From: an uncultured Oscillospiraceae bacterium
Lineage (GTDB): Bacteria; Bacillota; Clostridia; Oscillospirales; Acutalibacteraceae
Direction: 5' to 3'
DNA: 64,000 bases
Assembly (NCBI GenBank): GCA_958366985.1
Contig: CATXDC010000014.1
Location: forward strand, 17,057-81,056
Shown: positions 51,343-60,069 of the stretch, piece by piece
Position numbering within the stretch: the first letter of the stretch is position 1
How the letters are laid out: every line of letters begins with the position of its first letter
Notes under the pieces: generated by a model
The model's input: only the letters and a program-made list of their open reading frames with translations
Told to the model about the DNA's origin: nothing
The model's database searches: none
Translations under genes and position numbers: made by a program

Positions 51343-51370
51343 AGAGCAGCCCGCATCGGCTGCTCTTTTT
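51343..51370 (+). terminator. Terminator of the sigma/anti-sigma operon
   Basis: AGAGCAGCC / GGCTGCTCT stem, short loop, then TTTTT. Confidence 0.9.
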
Positions 51371-51456
51371 ATTTGCCAATTCTCTTTTCTCACTAAAATG
51401 TCAACCTCAAATATAATGCTAACAGGAACCTTACGCAAAGAGAAAGGAGAATCCCT

Positions 51457-51711
51457 ATGGATATTTTCACTTTAGATAAACTTACTCCGGGAAATTCCGC
51501 TCATGTAAAAAATATAAACGCCGATGGAAAGCTAAAACGTCGGCTTTATGATTTAGGCTTTATAAACGGAACCTTGGTAAAAGCTTTGAGAAAAAGCCCC
51601 GGAGGAGATCCCCATGCTTATTTTGTAAGAGGTACTGTAATCGCATTAAGGCAGGAAGACGCTGCAAAAATAGAGCTTTTCTCTGGAGGCGAAGAAAATG
51701 GGTCTGACTAA
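51457..51711 (+). CDS. feoA: FeoA, ferrous iron uptake SH3-like protein
   Basis: An 84-residue SH3-like protein: LTPGNSAHVKNINADGKLKRRLYDLGFINGTLVKAL is the FeoA signature, and the last strand includes RGTVIALRQEDAAKIEL. It works with FeoB on the cytoplasmic side. AAAGGAG precedes the ATG and a TATAAT lies at 51412-51417, but the -35 is poor and I see no clear Fur site. It overlaps feoB by 14 bases. Confidence 0.9.
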   Translation: MDIFTLDKLTPGNSAHVKNINADGKLKRRLYDLGFINGTLVKALRKSPGGDPHAYFVRGTVIALRQEDAAKIELFSGGEENGSD

Positions 51712-53806
51712 CGCATCGGTGGGCAAAAGCTGTATACCGAGAGAGCTTTCAATTCGCCTTACGGGACGTGAAAAAATAATAGCTCTCGGCGGAAATCCAA
51801 ATGTAGGAAAAAGCACATTGTTCAACAACCTCACAGGAATGCGTCAGCACACAGGCAATTGGCCGGGAAAAACCGTTGCAACTGCTTTTGGTTCACATCA
51901 CTTTAACGGCAAGGATTATATTTTCGTCGATCTCCCCGGCTCTTACTCCCTTATCCCCGCTTCACCGGAAGAGGAAGCGGCGGCGGATTTTATATGCTTC
52001 GGAAATGCCGACGCCACAGTTATGGTATGCGACGCAACCAGCCTTGAAAGAAGCCTTAATCCGGCAATACAGGCGGCGGAAATTACAGGAAACGTAATCA
52101 TCTGCATAAACTTAACTGACGAAGCCGCCAAAAAAGGGATAGAGATCAACTACACAAAATTAGAGTACATTTTGGGAATTAAAGTTATCCCTGTCTGTGC
52201 AAGAACAGGTAAAGGCATTGATGAGCTTATGAAAGCCATTGAAGAAATGACCGGTAGCGAAAGGGTTTATCCGCCCTTAAAACTCAAATATCCTCACGAC
52301 CTTGAAAAAGAAATTGACCACTGTTCTGCTCTGATTGAAAATACAAAACTCAGTCCCCACTGGCTTTCTTTAAAGCTAATTGAAAACTCCTCAGCGGCAG
52401 AAAAAATCAAAGAGCAGATTCTCACAGAAGAAGATGAACTTTTAATTGAGAAAACTGAAAAATCATCATCTGCACTGCAGGGAAAAGGCTTTGACAGCGA
52501 AAGAATATGTGAAATAAACGCCGAAGCATCCATTAGATTTTCTGAAAAGGCTGCAAATAGCTGCATCAAATACAAAAACAAGCAATATGATAAATTCGAC
52601 AGAAGAGCCGACAAAATACTTACAGGAAAGCTTACAGGAATACCGGTTATGGTATTGCTTTTGCTTTTCGTCTTCTGGCTTACCATTTATGCTGCCAACT
52701 ACCCATCTTCGCTTCTTTCGGATTTTCTGTTTTCAATAGGCGAAAAACTCACAAAGGCAATGACCATCGCCGGCGCTCCACAATGGCTGACGGGAATAAT
52801 CTGCGACGGCGCTTACAGGGTGCTGGCATGGGTAGTATCGGTTATGCTGCCACCAATGGCAATTTTCTTTCCATTATTTACACTTTTGGAGGACTCAGGA
52901 TATTTGCCGAGAATTGCATTTAATCTCGATAAACCCTTTAAAAAAGCCGGAACCTGCGGAAAACAGGCTCTCACAATGTGTATGGGATTTGGCTGCAACG
53001 CCGCAGGAGTTACAGGCTGCCGCATTATTTCATCTCCGAGAGAACGTATAATCGCAACTGTCACCAACGCTTTTGTCCCCTGCAACGGACGCTTCCCCGC
53101 TCTCATTGCAATTATAACCATGTTCTTTGCGGGAGCTTCCGCTTTCTGCGGAGCGGCAATGCTAACAGGGGTTATCCTCTTTGGAGTGTTTATGACATTT
53201 GCGGTTTCTTATATTCTTTCAAAAACACTCCTTAAAGGAGTACCGTCATTTTTCAGCCTCGAAATGCCGCCGTACAGAAAGCCGCAGATAGGAAAAGTCA
53301 TTGTCCGTTCCATATTTGACCGCACCCTATTTGTCCTTGCAAGAGCTGCCGCAGTAGCCGCTCCGGCCGGAGTAATAATCTGGCTTACGGCAAATATTCA
53401 GATTGACGGCATCAGCCTTTTAAACCACTGTGCCGCTTTTCTCGACCCCTTTGCAGCTCTCTTCGGACTTGACGGAGTTATATTGATTGCTTTTATTTTA
53501 GGCTTTCCCGCCAATGAAATAGTAGTGCCAATAATCCTGATGGCATACACATGCTCTGGAACAATAACAGAAATGGGAGATTTAACTTCTCTTCACGCAC
53601 TTCTTACAGCAAACGGCTGGACGGAAATAACAGCAATATCATTTCTGCTCTTTTCACTTATGCACTGGCCCTGCTCCACTACCCTGCTGACAGTGAAAAA
53701 AGAAACAGGCAGCCTTAAATGGACACTGCTTTCCGCTCTTATTCCCACCGCCGCAGGATTTATAATCTGTTTTATATTTGCAAATATTGCAAAACTGTTT
53801 GTTTGA
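51698..53806 (+). CDS. feoB: FeoB, ferrous iron transporter with G-protein domain
   Basis: A 702-residue inner-membrane Fe2+ transporter. The N-terminal GTPase has G1 GNPNVGKST (32-40), G3 DLPGSYSL and G4 NLTD, followed by a helical GDI-like region and then about eleven hydrophobic helices with the paired GATE domains, including the conserved CGKQALTMCMGFGCNAAGVTGCRI (Cys-rich pore) and PCNGRFPAL. A start extension of about 25 residues precedes the G domain. GGAGG lies 8 bases before the ATG inside feoA. No FeoC gene follows. Confidence 0.96.
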   Translation: MGLTNASVGKSCIPRELSIRLTGREKIIALGGNPNVGKSTLFNNLTGMRQHTGNWPGKTVATAFGSHHFNGKDYIFVDLPGSYSLIPASPEEEAAADFICFGNADATVMVCDATSLERSLNPAIQAAEITGNVIICINLTDEAAKKGIEINYTKLEYILGIKVIPVCARTGKGIDELMKAIEEMTGSERVYPPLKLKYPHDLEKEIDHCSALIENTKLSPHWLSLKLIENSSAAEKIKEQILTEEDELLIEKTEKSSSALQGKGFDSERICEINAEASIRFSEKAANSCIKYKNKQYDKFDRRADKILTGKLTGIPVMVLLLLFVFWLTIYAANYPSSLLSDFLFSIGEKLTKAMTIAGAPQWLTGIICDGAYRVLAWVVSVMLPPMAIFFPLFTLLEDSGYLPRIAFNLDKPFKKAGTCGKQALTMCMGFGCNAAGVTGCRIISSPRERIIATVTNAFVPCNGRFPALIAIITMFFAGASAFCGAAMLTGVILFGVFMTFAVSYILSKTLLKGVPSFFSLEMPPYRKPQIGKVIVRSIFDRTLFVLARAAAVAAPAGVIIWLTANIQIDGISLLNHCAAFLDPFAALFGLDGVILIAFILGFPANEIVVPIILMAYTCSGTITEMGDLTSLHALLTANGWTEITAISFLLFSLMHWPCSTTLLTVKKETGSLKWTLLSALIPTAAGFIICFIFANIAKLFV

Positions 53807-53820
53807 TAATGTAAAAGAAT

Positions 53821-53846
53821 AAGCCCGGACTTTTTAGTCCGGGCTC
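53821..53846. terminator. Hairpin between feoB and fucO
   Basis: AGCCCGGAC / GTCCGGGCT stem with a T-rich loop. U-runs are weak on both strands, but the two genes converge on it. Confidence 0.65.
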
Positions 53847-53876
53847 ATTTGCTTTATATTAAGCTGTTAAAAGAAA

Positions 53877-55025
53877 TTACATAAGGCTTCTGTAAAGCTC
53901 TGCGATCTCTTCAACACTTGTGTCACGGGGATTTCCGGGACGGCATGCATCTGCATATGCAGACTCACTCAGGAACTGTACATCCTCATCCTTAACGATC
54001 TCTTTAAGGTCTGCGGGGATACCAACATCCATTGAAAGCTGTTTAACAGCGTCGCATGCAGCCTTTCTTGCTTCATCGAGAGTCATTTCATCTACGCCCT
54101 CAACGCCCATTGCCTTTGCAATATCTCTGTACTTCTCACCTGTGCAGGGGGCGTTGTACTCCATGATTGTGGGAAGAAGAATTGCATTTGCAACACCGTG
54201 AGGAGTATCATAAACAGCGCCGAGGCTGTGTGCCATTGAGTGAACGATACCAAGACCGACGTTTGAGAAGCCCTGACCTGCAATGTACTGAGCGAGAGCC
54301 ATTCCCTCACGTCCCTCGGGAGTATTGTCAACAGCAGCACGAAGATACTTTGAAATAAGCTCGATAGCCTTGAGATGGAACATATCTGTCATTTCCCAAG
54401 CGCCCTTTGTGATGTAGCCCTCAATAGCATGGGTAAGAGCATCCATACCTGTTGCGGCTGTAAGTCCCTTGGGCATAGTTGACATCATATCGGGGTCAAC
54501 AACTGCTACTTCGGGAATATCGTGAGTATCAACGCAGACAAACTTACGTTTCTTTTCTACGTCTGTGATAACATAGTTTATTGTAACCTCAGCGGCTGTA
54601 CCGGCTGTGGTGGGTACTGCGATTGTGAAAACAGCGTGATTCTTTGTGGGAGCTACGCCCTCAAGGCTGCGAACATCAGCGAACTCAGGGTTTTCGATTA
54701 TAATACCGATTGCCTTGGCTGTATCCATTGAGGAACCGCCGCCGATTGCAACGATGCAGTCAGCGCCGCTGTTTTTGAATGCTGCAACGCCTGTCTGTAC
54801 ATTTTCGATTGTGGGATTTGCCTTTATGTCGCTGTAAATTTCATATGCGAAATCAGCTGCATCAAGAAGATCTGTAACCTTTTTTGTAACTCCGAACTTC
54901 AGAAGATCGGGGTCGGAGCAGACGAAAGCCTTTTTCATTCCCCTTGAAGTAAGCTCAGGAACAATGTTTTCAATTGCACCTTTGCCGTGATAAGAAATTG
55001 TGTTGAGAACAATGCGATTTGCCAT
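53877..55025 (-). CDS. fucO: Lactaldehyde reductase (L-1,2-propanediol oxidoreductase)
   Basis: A 382-residue Fe-containing dehydrogenase close to E. coli FucO along its whole length: the NNPEFADVRSLEG-like stretch, TTAGTAAEVTINYVITD, KFVCVDTHDIP, THAIEGYITKGAW and GFSNVGLGIVHSMAHSLGA..TPHGVANAILLP match. The metal ligands (Asp and three His) and GGGSSMDTAK are intact. It reduces L-lactaldehyde from FucA to L-1,2-propanediol with NADH, closing the redox balance of fucose fermentation. It lies about 18 kb from fucIKA with its own consensus-like promoter. AGGAGAG precedes the ATG. Confidence 0.92.
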   Translation of the reverse strand: MANRIVLNTISYHGKGAIENIVPELTSRGMKKAFVCSDPDLLKFGVTKKVTDLLDAADFAYEIYSDIKANPTIENVQTGVAAFKNSGADCIVAIGGGSSMDTAKAIGIIIENPEFADVRSLEGVAPTKNHAVFTIAVPTTAGTAAEVTINYVITDVEKKRKFVCVDTHDIPEVAVVDPDMMSTMPKGLTAATGMDALTHAIEGYITKGAWEMTDMFHLKAIELISKYLRAAVDNTPEGREGMALAQYIAGQGFSNVGLGIVHSMAHSLGAVYDTPHGVANAILLPTIMEYNAPCTGEKYRDIAKAMGVEGVDEMTLDEARKAACDAVKQLSMDVGIPADLKEIVKDEDVQFLSESAYADACRPGNPRDTSVEEIAELYRSLM

Positions 55026-55114
55026 AGTATATTCTCTCCTTTAAAATAATATTTTCTTTAAAAGCGCCTCTTTATTTGTATAAAGAATATAAAAAAACTT
55101 TGCGCTATGAGTTT

Positions 55115-55143
55115 ATTATATAACTTATCGTGAAGTTTGTCTA
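55115..55143 (-). promoter_or_regulatory. Promoter of fucO
   Basis: Minus-strand TAGACA (55143-55138), a 17-base spacer and TATAAT (55120-55115). Confidence 0.75.
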
Positions 55144-55257
55144 TAAATTAACAAGTTAATTACTAACAAATATTTGAGCATATTTTTATGAGAAAAATAT
55201 CAAAAATTAATTTTTCAACAATATAAAAACAAAAAATATACTGATAATTTATTAAAA

Positions 55258-55295
55258 GAAAAAAGCCGCAGAGAAACGTTTAAAAACGCTCTCTG
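55258..55295 (-). terminator. Terminator of the tetR-MMPL-lipoprotein operon
   Basis: Minus strand: CAGAGA..CGTTT / AAACG..TCTCTG stem followed by GCGGCTTTTTT. Confidence 0.75.
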
Positions 55296-55323
55296 AGACT
55301 TTTTATTATTTTTAGTGAACTGA

Positions 55324-57015
55324 TTATTTAAAGAGATTCTTAAACCAGGCAACAATGCCTGTGTTTTCTTCTGTTTTTTCGGAGGAAGTTGTCTTTGTTT
55401 CTTCCTTCGGTGCTGATACTGCGTCGGTCTTATAAGTAAATACAACGGTAGAGGTCATATCTTCAGTGCGCTTTGTAAAAATATCGTATTCGCTTCCGAA
55501 AACAAGCCATTCTTTCATTCTGCCTGCAAGGGACTCCGACTGCTCTTTTGAAATAGAACCATTGCCGACATATTTATCCGCCGTATCGAGAATTGCTTCG
55601 ATCTGCTCTACACTGTCACCGCTTGCAAGTTTTCCGAAAGTCTGAAGAAGCTCTTTGTTATTATTCATAACCGCTAAAATCTCATTGAGCTTTTTAAGGG
55701 TCTGAGGGAGATTTTCAACGGATTTTTTAATTTCAGGATCATTCATCTGCTTTGACAGACTTTCAAATATGGGCATTACGTCCTCTAAATCCTGTGCCAA
55801 AGCGGTAACACTCGAAATACTCTCAGAAAGTGCTGGAAGCATAGCAAGGAGCTTTTGAAGCGCCGGATCACTTAAAGTATTTGCAAGGGACTCAAGATCC
55901 GTATTATTTAAATCGGTGATGAGTTTATCTATCTTTTTGATATTTTCATCGGTCATATATCCGCCTAAAACTTTGAGAAACTTTTCATTGTCATTATAGA
56001 GAGCTGATGCTTCGCTTACGGCATTCATAATATTTTCTATTTTATTTGAATCGCCATAAAGCAGGTCAATAATTTTATTTACATCAAGGCCGTTCATGGC
56101 AGTTTCGATTTTTTCAATATCAGTAAGTACGTCTTTTACTCCGTCTATGGTATCGGTAAGTCCACCGTTGCCTAAAGTGCCTACTGACGAAAAGGGCATA
56201 ACTGCAAACATAAGATTGCCGAGCTCAAATTTTTCGGTATATGCGCTTATTGTGTATGTATCCGAATACATGGATTTATCAATAAGGCTTACATCCAGAT
56301 CGGAAAGACCCAGGCTTTTATCCATTCCCGGAACTCCGGCAAAAAAGACAATCTGCTTTGCTCCGTCACTTATAGCGCTGCCATGGTCAATTGCAATGTT
56401 TGTAAAAGTATCCTCAGGCATAATAGTTCCGCCTGCTATAAGCATGGGACAGGTTATTTCATATTCCTTACCCTCAACATTTATTTTCTTCTTAAGGGTA
56501 TTCTCTGCAGTTATCTGAATTTTTACATTTCCCTTTTTGCCTGCAATTTCCTCAGCAGTCATCTCTTTATCCTCAAGGAAATACTTTATTGTAAACTTTA
56601 CAGGAGGCTGCTGATCTGTAACTCCGCTGTAATAAAGGTCAGTGGTATCCATATCCCAGTAAAGGTTTCCGTTCTCCTGTATAGGTGATGTAAGGGATTT
56701 TACATTCTTTATGTCAGTAAGATTGCTTACATCTGTAACCCTTACCTGAGGGGTGTCTGTATGAAGCCAGTCGGTAACGTTAACTTTATAAACCGTTCCG
56801 TCTGCTTTGGCATTTATATAAACAGTTTCATCCTTTTTAACATTTTTTGCCTGCTCGGTATAAGCTTGCTGAACGTACTTTTCACTGCCCAGCTCCTCAT
56901 TGAGTATGGCATTATCAGTTTTGGTTTCTTTCTTCTGACATCCTGCCGCAGCGGGAACTACAAGAATAACAGCAAGCAGACCGCACAAAGCTTTGATTAA
57001 TTTATTTTTACGCAT
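55324..57015 (-). CDS. Lipoprotein partner of an MMPL/RND exporter
   Basis: A 563-residue protein. A Lys-rich start and hydrophobic helix end in the lipobox AAGC, so Cys is lipid-modified and the protein sits outside on the membrane. The first 260 residues are beta-rich; the middle (about 270-480) is a long helical coiled part with repeated Leu-x-x-Leu spacing, like the linker of YhgE/Pip proteins; the tail is Thr/Ser/Glu-rich and ends FKNLFK. I cannot name a family with certainty, but a secreted lipoprotein directly after an MMPL gene is a common Firmicute pair. The ATG at 57015 overlaps the exporter stop by 8 bases and is preceded by GAGG. Confidence 0.75.
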   Translation of the reverse strand: MRKNKLIKALCGLLAVILVVPAAAGCQKKETKTDNAILNEELGSEKYVQQAYTEQAKNVKKDETVYINAKADGTVYKVNVTDWLHTDTPQVRVTDVSNLTDIKNVKSLTSPIQENGNLYWDMDTTDLYYSGVTDQQPPVKFTIKYFLEDKEMTAEEIAGKKGNVKIQITAENTLKKKINVEGKEYEITCPMLIAGGTIMPEDTFTNIAIDHGSAISDGAKQIVFFAGVPGMDKSLGLSDLDVSLIDKSMYSDTYTISAYTEKFELGNLMFAVMPFSSVGTLGNGGLTDTIDGVKDVLTDIEKIETAMNGLDVNKIIDLLYGDSNKIENIMNAVSEASALYNDNEKFLKVLGGYMTDENIKKIDKLITDLNNTDLESLANTLSDPALQKLLAMLPALSESISSVTALAQDLEDVMPIFESLSKQMNDPEIKKSVENLPQTLKKLNEILAVMNNNKELLQTFGKLASGDSVEQIEAILDTADKYVGNGSISKEQSESLAGRMKEWLVFGSEYDIFTKRTEDMTSTVVFTYKTDAVSAPKEETKTTSSEKTEENTGIVAWFKNLFK

Positions 57016-59137
57016 CGTTTCGTACCTCACTTTTCATAATTTTACCCTTGCTTTTCTTTTGAGAACTATTTGACCTCCAGCCGAAGGTTGTTTTGTTAAT
57101 AAGACCTTCGCACAGATAAAGCATGGGAGTAAGGAAAAATACAATTACCAGCATACTGATTACAGAACCTCTTGCCAGAAGTACGCATATGCCTTTTATA
57201 AGGGAAATATCGCATATGAGATATACGCCGAAAGTTGCAACAAAGAATACCGACGCACTTTGAAGGATAGACCTCTCTGCTGCGTTTGCGGCATTGAGGA
57301 TTGCATCCTTTTTCGTTCTTCCCAAATGAAGTTCTTCACGGAATCTTGTTGTAATGAGAATTGCATAGTCCACCGTTGCTCCAAGCTGGACACAGTTTAT
57401 AACAGTCGGCGAAACAAATGAGACTTCCGTACCCATCAGAGTAGAACAGGCAAGGTTAATCCAGATTGCAAACTCGATTGAAAGCACAAGCAGCACCGGG
57501 AGCGAAAAGGATTTAAAGCAAAGGGCGATGAGAATAAATATCGCCACGACGGAAAGTATGCTCGTTACAAGGAAATCCCTGTCAGTAGTAGTTATCAAAT
57601 CTTTTGTCAAAGCACCCTCGCCTGTTATAAGGGCGTTAGGGTCGTGGGCTTTTACAATTGCGGTCATCTGTTCAATCTGACTATCCAGTTCGTCGGTTGC
57701 GGCACTGTATTCGGAGTTAACCATTATCATCTGCTTACCGTCCTGCTTGCAGATTTTAAGGATGTCATCGGGAATAATATCATCGGGAACAGCAGGACCC
57801 ATAATGGAGTTATAAGCTAAAACAGACGCAATGCCGTCAAGGTTTTCAATTTGTTCCTCCATCTCCATAAGTTCACCGGCGGGGATGGTATCATCAACAA
57901 TCAAAAACTGAGTGGATGCCATATCAAAATCGTTTTTAAGCTTATTGAGTCCCTGAATTGAAACCAGATCCTGGGGCAACGCTTTATCCATGTTGTAATA
58001 AACATCGACGTTTTTCTGGACAAAGTAGGCAGGGATAAGCATAATAACAAAAATCAGGGCAAACACCTTTTTGTGTTTATATACAAACTCATTGGTTCTG
58101 TTAAAATGGGGAACAAAATTGCGGTGTCTATATTTATTGATATATTTTTCAAAGAGCAGAATCATGGCGGGAAGTACCAGCACAACCATGAGTATACCAA
58201 ATACAACGCCCTTTGCCATGACAAAGCCTATATCAAAGCCCAGACGAAGCTGCATGAAGCATAGGGCTACAAAGCCGAAAATCGTTGTAAGTGAGCTTCC
58301 TGCAAGAGCTGTGAATGACTTTACAACTGCGCTTGCCATAGCGTCACGGCGATCGTCATAAATCCGTTTTTCCTCTATGTAGCGATCCATTAGGAATATG
58401 GAATAGTCCATAGTAACGCCAAGCTGAAGAATTGCCGCTATTGCCTGAGTGATAAAGGAAATTTCGCCCATAAATATATTTGTGCCCATGTTGTAAAGTA
58501 TCGCCATGCCAAGGGCAACAAGTATTACAAAGGGAAGAATCCATGACTCCATCATAATGGACATGACAATCAGAGCAAGGGCTATTGCAAAGGCTATGTA
58601 TATGGGAGCCTGACTGTCCGTCAGCTCTTTAATATCCTCGGTAATAGCTGACATACCGCTTATGAAAGTTTTTTCATTGGTTATCTTTTTTATTTCTTTG
58701 ATTGCCTGCATAGTTTCGTTTGATGAGCCCGAATGATTGAACTGCACAAGCATCATGGTTTTGCTTTCATCGGCAGAATAAAAAATCTGCTTTATTTCGT
58801 CCGGGAGAATATCCGCCGGAACCTGTGTTCCCGCAAGATCATCTACCCATATTGCGGAACTTACTCCGTCAATTTTCGAAATTTCATCTTTCAGTGCGGA
58901 GGTGTATTTTGCAGGCATATCCTCGACAATGACTATTGCCATGCCTGCGCTGTTAAAAGTTTTATCAAGCACCTGCTCGCCCTGTACAGATCCCAGATCT
59001 TCGGGCAGATAGGACAGTATATCATAATTTACACGGGTGCAGATGAATCCCAAAAGTGACGGAATCAAAAGAAGCAGCGCAATTATAAATACTGTTTTTG
59101 CATGATAAGTTTCCCACTTTGCTATTTTCTTTATCAT
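57008..59137 (-). CDS. MMPL/RND-type membrane transporter
   Basis: A 709-residue protein with the twin RND layout: helix 1, a large outside loop, helices 2-6, then a repeat (helix 7 at about 350, loop, helices 8-12). The helix-4 Asp-bearing motifs GVTMDYSIFLMDR and GATVDYAILITTRF, where protons pass, are both present. Such MMPL proteins export lipids, hydrophobic drugs or peptides. It is the middle gene of tetR-MMPL-lipoprotein. Its ATG has only a weak AGAAG upstream, while AAGAAAGGAA stands before an out-of-frame ATG at 59159 opening a 45-codon frame, so the start region is odd. Confidence 0.9.
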   Translation of the reverse strand: MIKKIAKWETYHAKTVFIIALLLLIPSLLGFICTRVNYDILSYLPEDLGSVQGEQVLDKTFNSAGMAIVIVEDMPAKYTSALKDEISKIDGVSSAIWVDDLAGTQVPADILPDEIKQIFYSADESKTMMLVQFNHSGSSNETMQAIKEIKKITNEKTFISGMSAITEDIKELTDSQAPIYIAFAIALALIVMSIMMESWILPFVILVALGMAILYNMGTNIFMGEISFITQAIAAILQLGVTMDYSIFLMDRYIEEKRIYDDRRDAMASAVVKSFTALAGSSLTTIFGFVALCFMQLRLGFDIGFVMAKGVVFGILMVVLVLPAMILLFEKYINKYRHRNFVPHFNRTNEFVYKHKKVFALIFVIMLIPAYFVQKNVDVYYNMDKALPQDLVSIQGLNKLKNDFDMASTQFLIVDDTIPAGELMEMEEQIENLDGIASVLAYNSIMGPAVPDDIIPDDILKICKQDGKQMIMVNSEYSAATDELDSQIEQMTAIVKAHDPNALITGEGALTKDLITTTDRDFLVTSILSVVAIFILIALCFKSFSLPVLLVLSIEFAIWINLACSTLMGTEVSFVSPTVINCVQLGATVDYAILITTRFREELHLGRTKKDAILNAANAAERSILQSASVFFVATFGVYLICDISLIKGICVLLARGSVISMLVIVFFLTPMLYLCEGLINKTTFGWRSNSSQKKSKGKIMKSEVRNDA

Positions 59138-59173
59138 ATCTTCTGTTATCGGTAGCCATGTACCGTTCCTTTC

Positions 59174-59800
59174 TTAAGACTGCGGCACATCGCCGTTATT
59201 TATACGGTACTGCTCTACGCCGTATATGCTCATAGTAACAATATCGTAAAGATGAGGCTTTACCTCTTCGAGGCTGTAAGGCTTTCCTCTGAGTATTGCA
59301 TTACAGCAGGATGAAACAATAAGATTAATGTACAAATACATTTTCACCGAAATCTGCTTTTCAGGATACCCTCGGTGTTCAAAGTAATAGAGTATTTTAT
59401 CGTACAATTCCTTTATAGGTCCCTCTCTGTTTTCGATAACTGCATTTACACAGACATGAACATTTTTATCAATCAGCAGCGTAAGGGTTTTGTTTTTCTC
59501 AAGAAAATCCACAAGCAAATCTGTATATCCCCTTATACATCTGCCTAAATCATCATCATTTTTAATTTCCGGAATCTCAGTTTCTAAGCTCATATAATCA
59601 GCCGCTTTTTTAAATATCAGCTTCGAAATCAGATCCACCTTATCTTTAAAGTACAGATAAAACGTACCTTTCGCCACACCTGCTTTTTTTACTATATCGT
59701 CAATGGACACTCCGCCGATACCCTCTTTTTCAAACAGATCATATGCCGCCGAAATGAGGTTTGAATATTTTTCATTTTTCTTCTGTGTAATCTTATCCAT
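59174..59800 (-). CDS. TetR-family repressor of the MMPL operon
   Basis: A 208-residue regulator. The HTH region DLFEKEGIGGVSIDDIVKKAGVAKGTFYLYFKDKVDLIS is a textbook TetR_N domain; the ligand domain follows with no recognisable subfamily. The start ATG at 59800 (MDKITQKK) has AAAGAGGTG upstream; the frame to 59842 runs over one operator. Two near-identical 13-bp palindromes flank its promoter, so it very likely represses its own operon and releases it on binding a substrate of the exporter. Confidence 0.93.
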   Translation of the reverse strand: MDKITQKKNEKYSNLISAAYDLFEKEGIGGVSIDDIVKKAGVAKGTFYLYFKDKVDLISKLIFKKAADYMSLETEIPEIKNDDDLGRCIRGYTDLLVDFLEKNKTLTLLIDKNVHVCVNAVIENREGPIKELYDKILYYFEHRGYPEKQISVKMYLYINLIVSSCCNAILRGKPYSLEEVKPHLYDIVTMSIYGVEQYRINNGDVPQS

Positions 59801-59828
59801 ACTGCACCTCTTTTTATCGCATAGCAAC

Positions 59829-59886
59829 TGACCGATAGTCATTTTCTAAACCTGCATTATTTTATCACAAAATGACCGTTAGTCAA
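59829..59886 (-). promoter_or_regulatory. Promoter of the tetR operon with two matching TetR operators
   Basis: Minus-strand TTGACT (59886-59881), a 16-base spacer and TAAAAT (59864-59859). TGACCGATAGTCA (59829-59841) and TGACCGTTAGTCA (59873-59885) are palindromes that differ at one base, 44 bases apart centre to centre; one covers the -35 box, the other lies in the leader. Confidence 0.85.
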
Positions 59887-60003
59887 TCTCTGATTTTAAC
59901 CTTTTACAAATTTTTAAAATTCTATTCATTTTTTGAATAATAGAGCTTTTAAAGTGGCGTAAAACCAAACAAAAATTATCTTTTCTGATTTATTTTTTTG
60001 TAA

Positions 60004-60034
60004 AAGAAAAAACTGCAATAAATTAATATTGCAG
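60004..60034 (-). terminator. Terminator of the AAA ATPase gene
   Basis: Minus strand: ACTGCAATA / TATTGCAGT stem followed by TTTTTTCTTTT. Confidence 0.85.
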
Positions 60035-60069
60035 TCATTTTGTAAAATAAATATTTAGTTTTAAACTGT

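Noticed and set aside
51698..53806. FeoB with a broken G4 motif
   Set aside because: NLTD still fits the NxxD rule for FeoB, so the GTPase is taken as intact.
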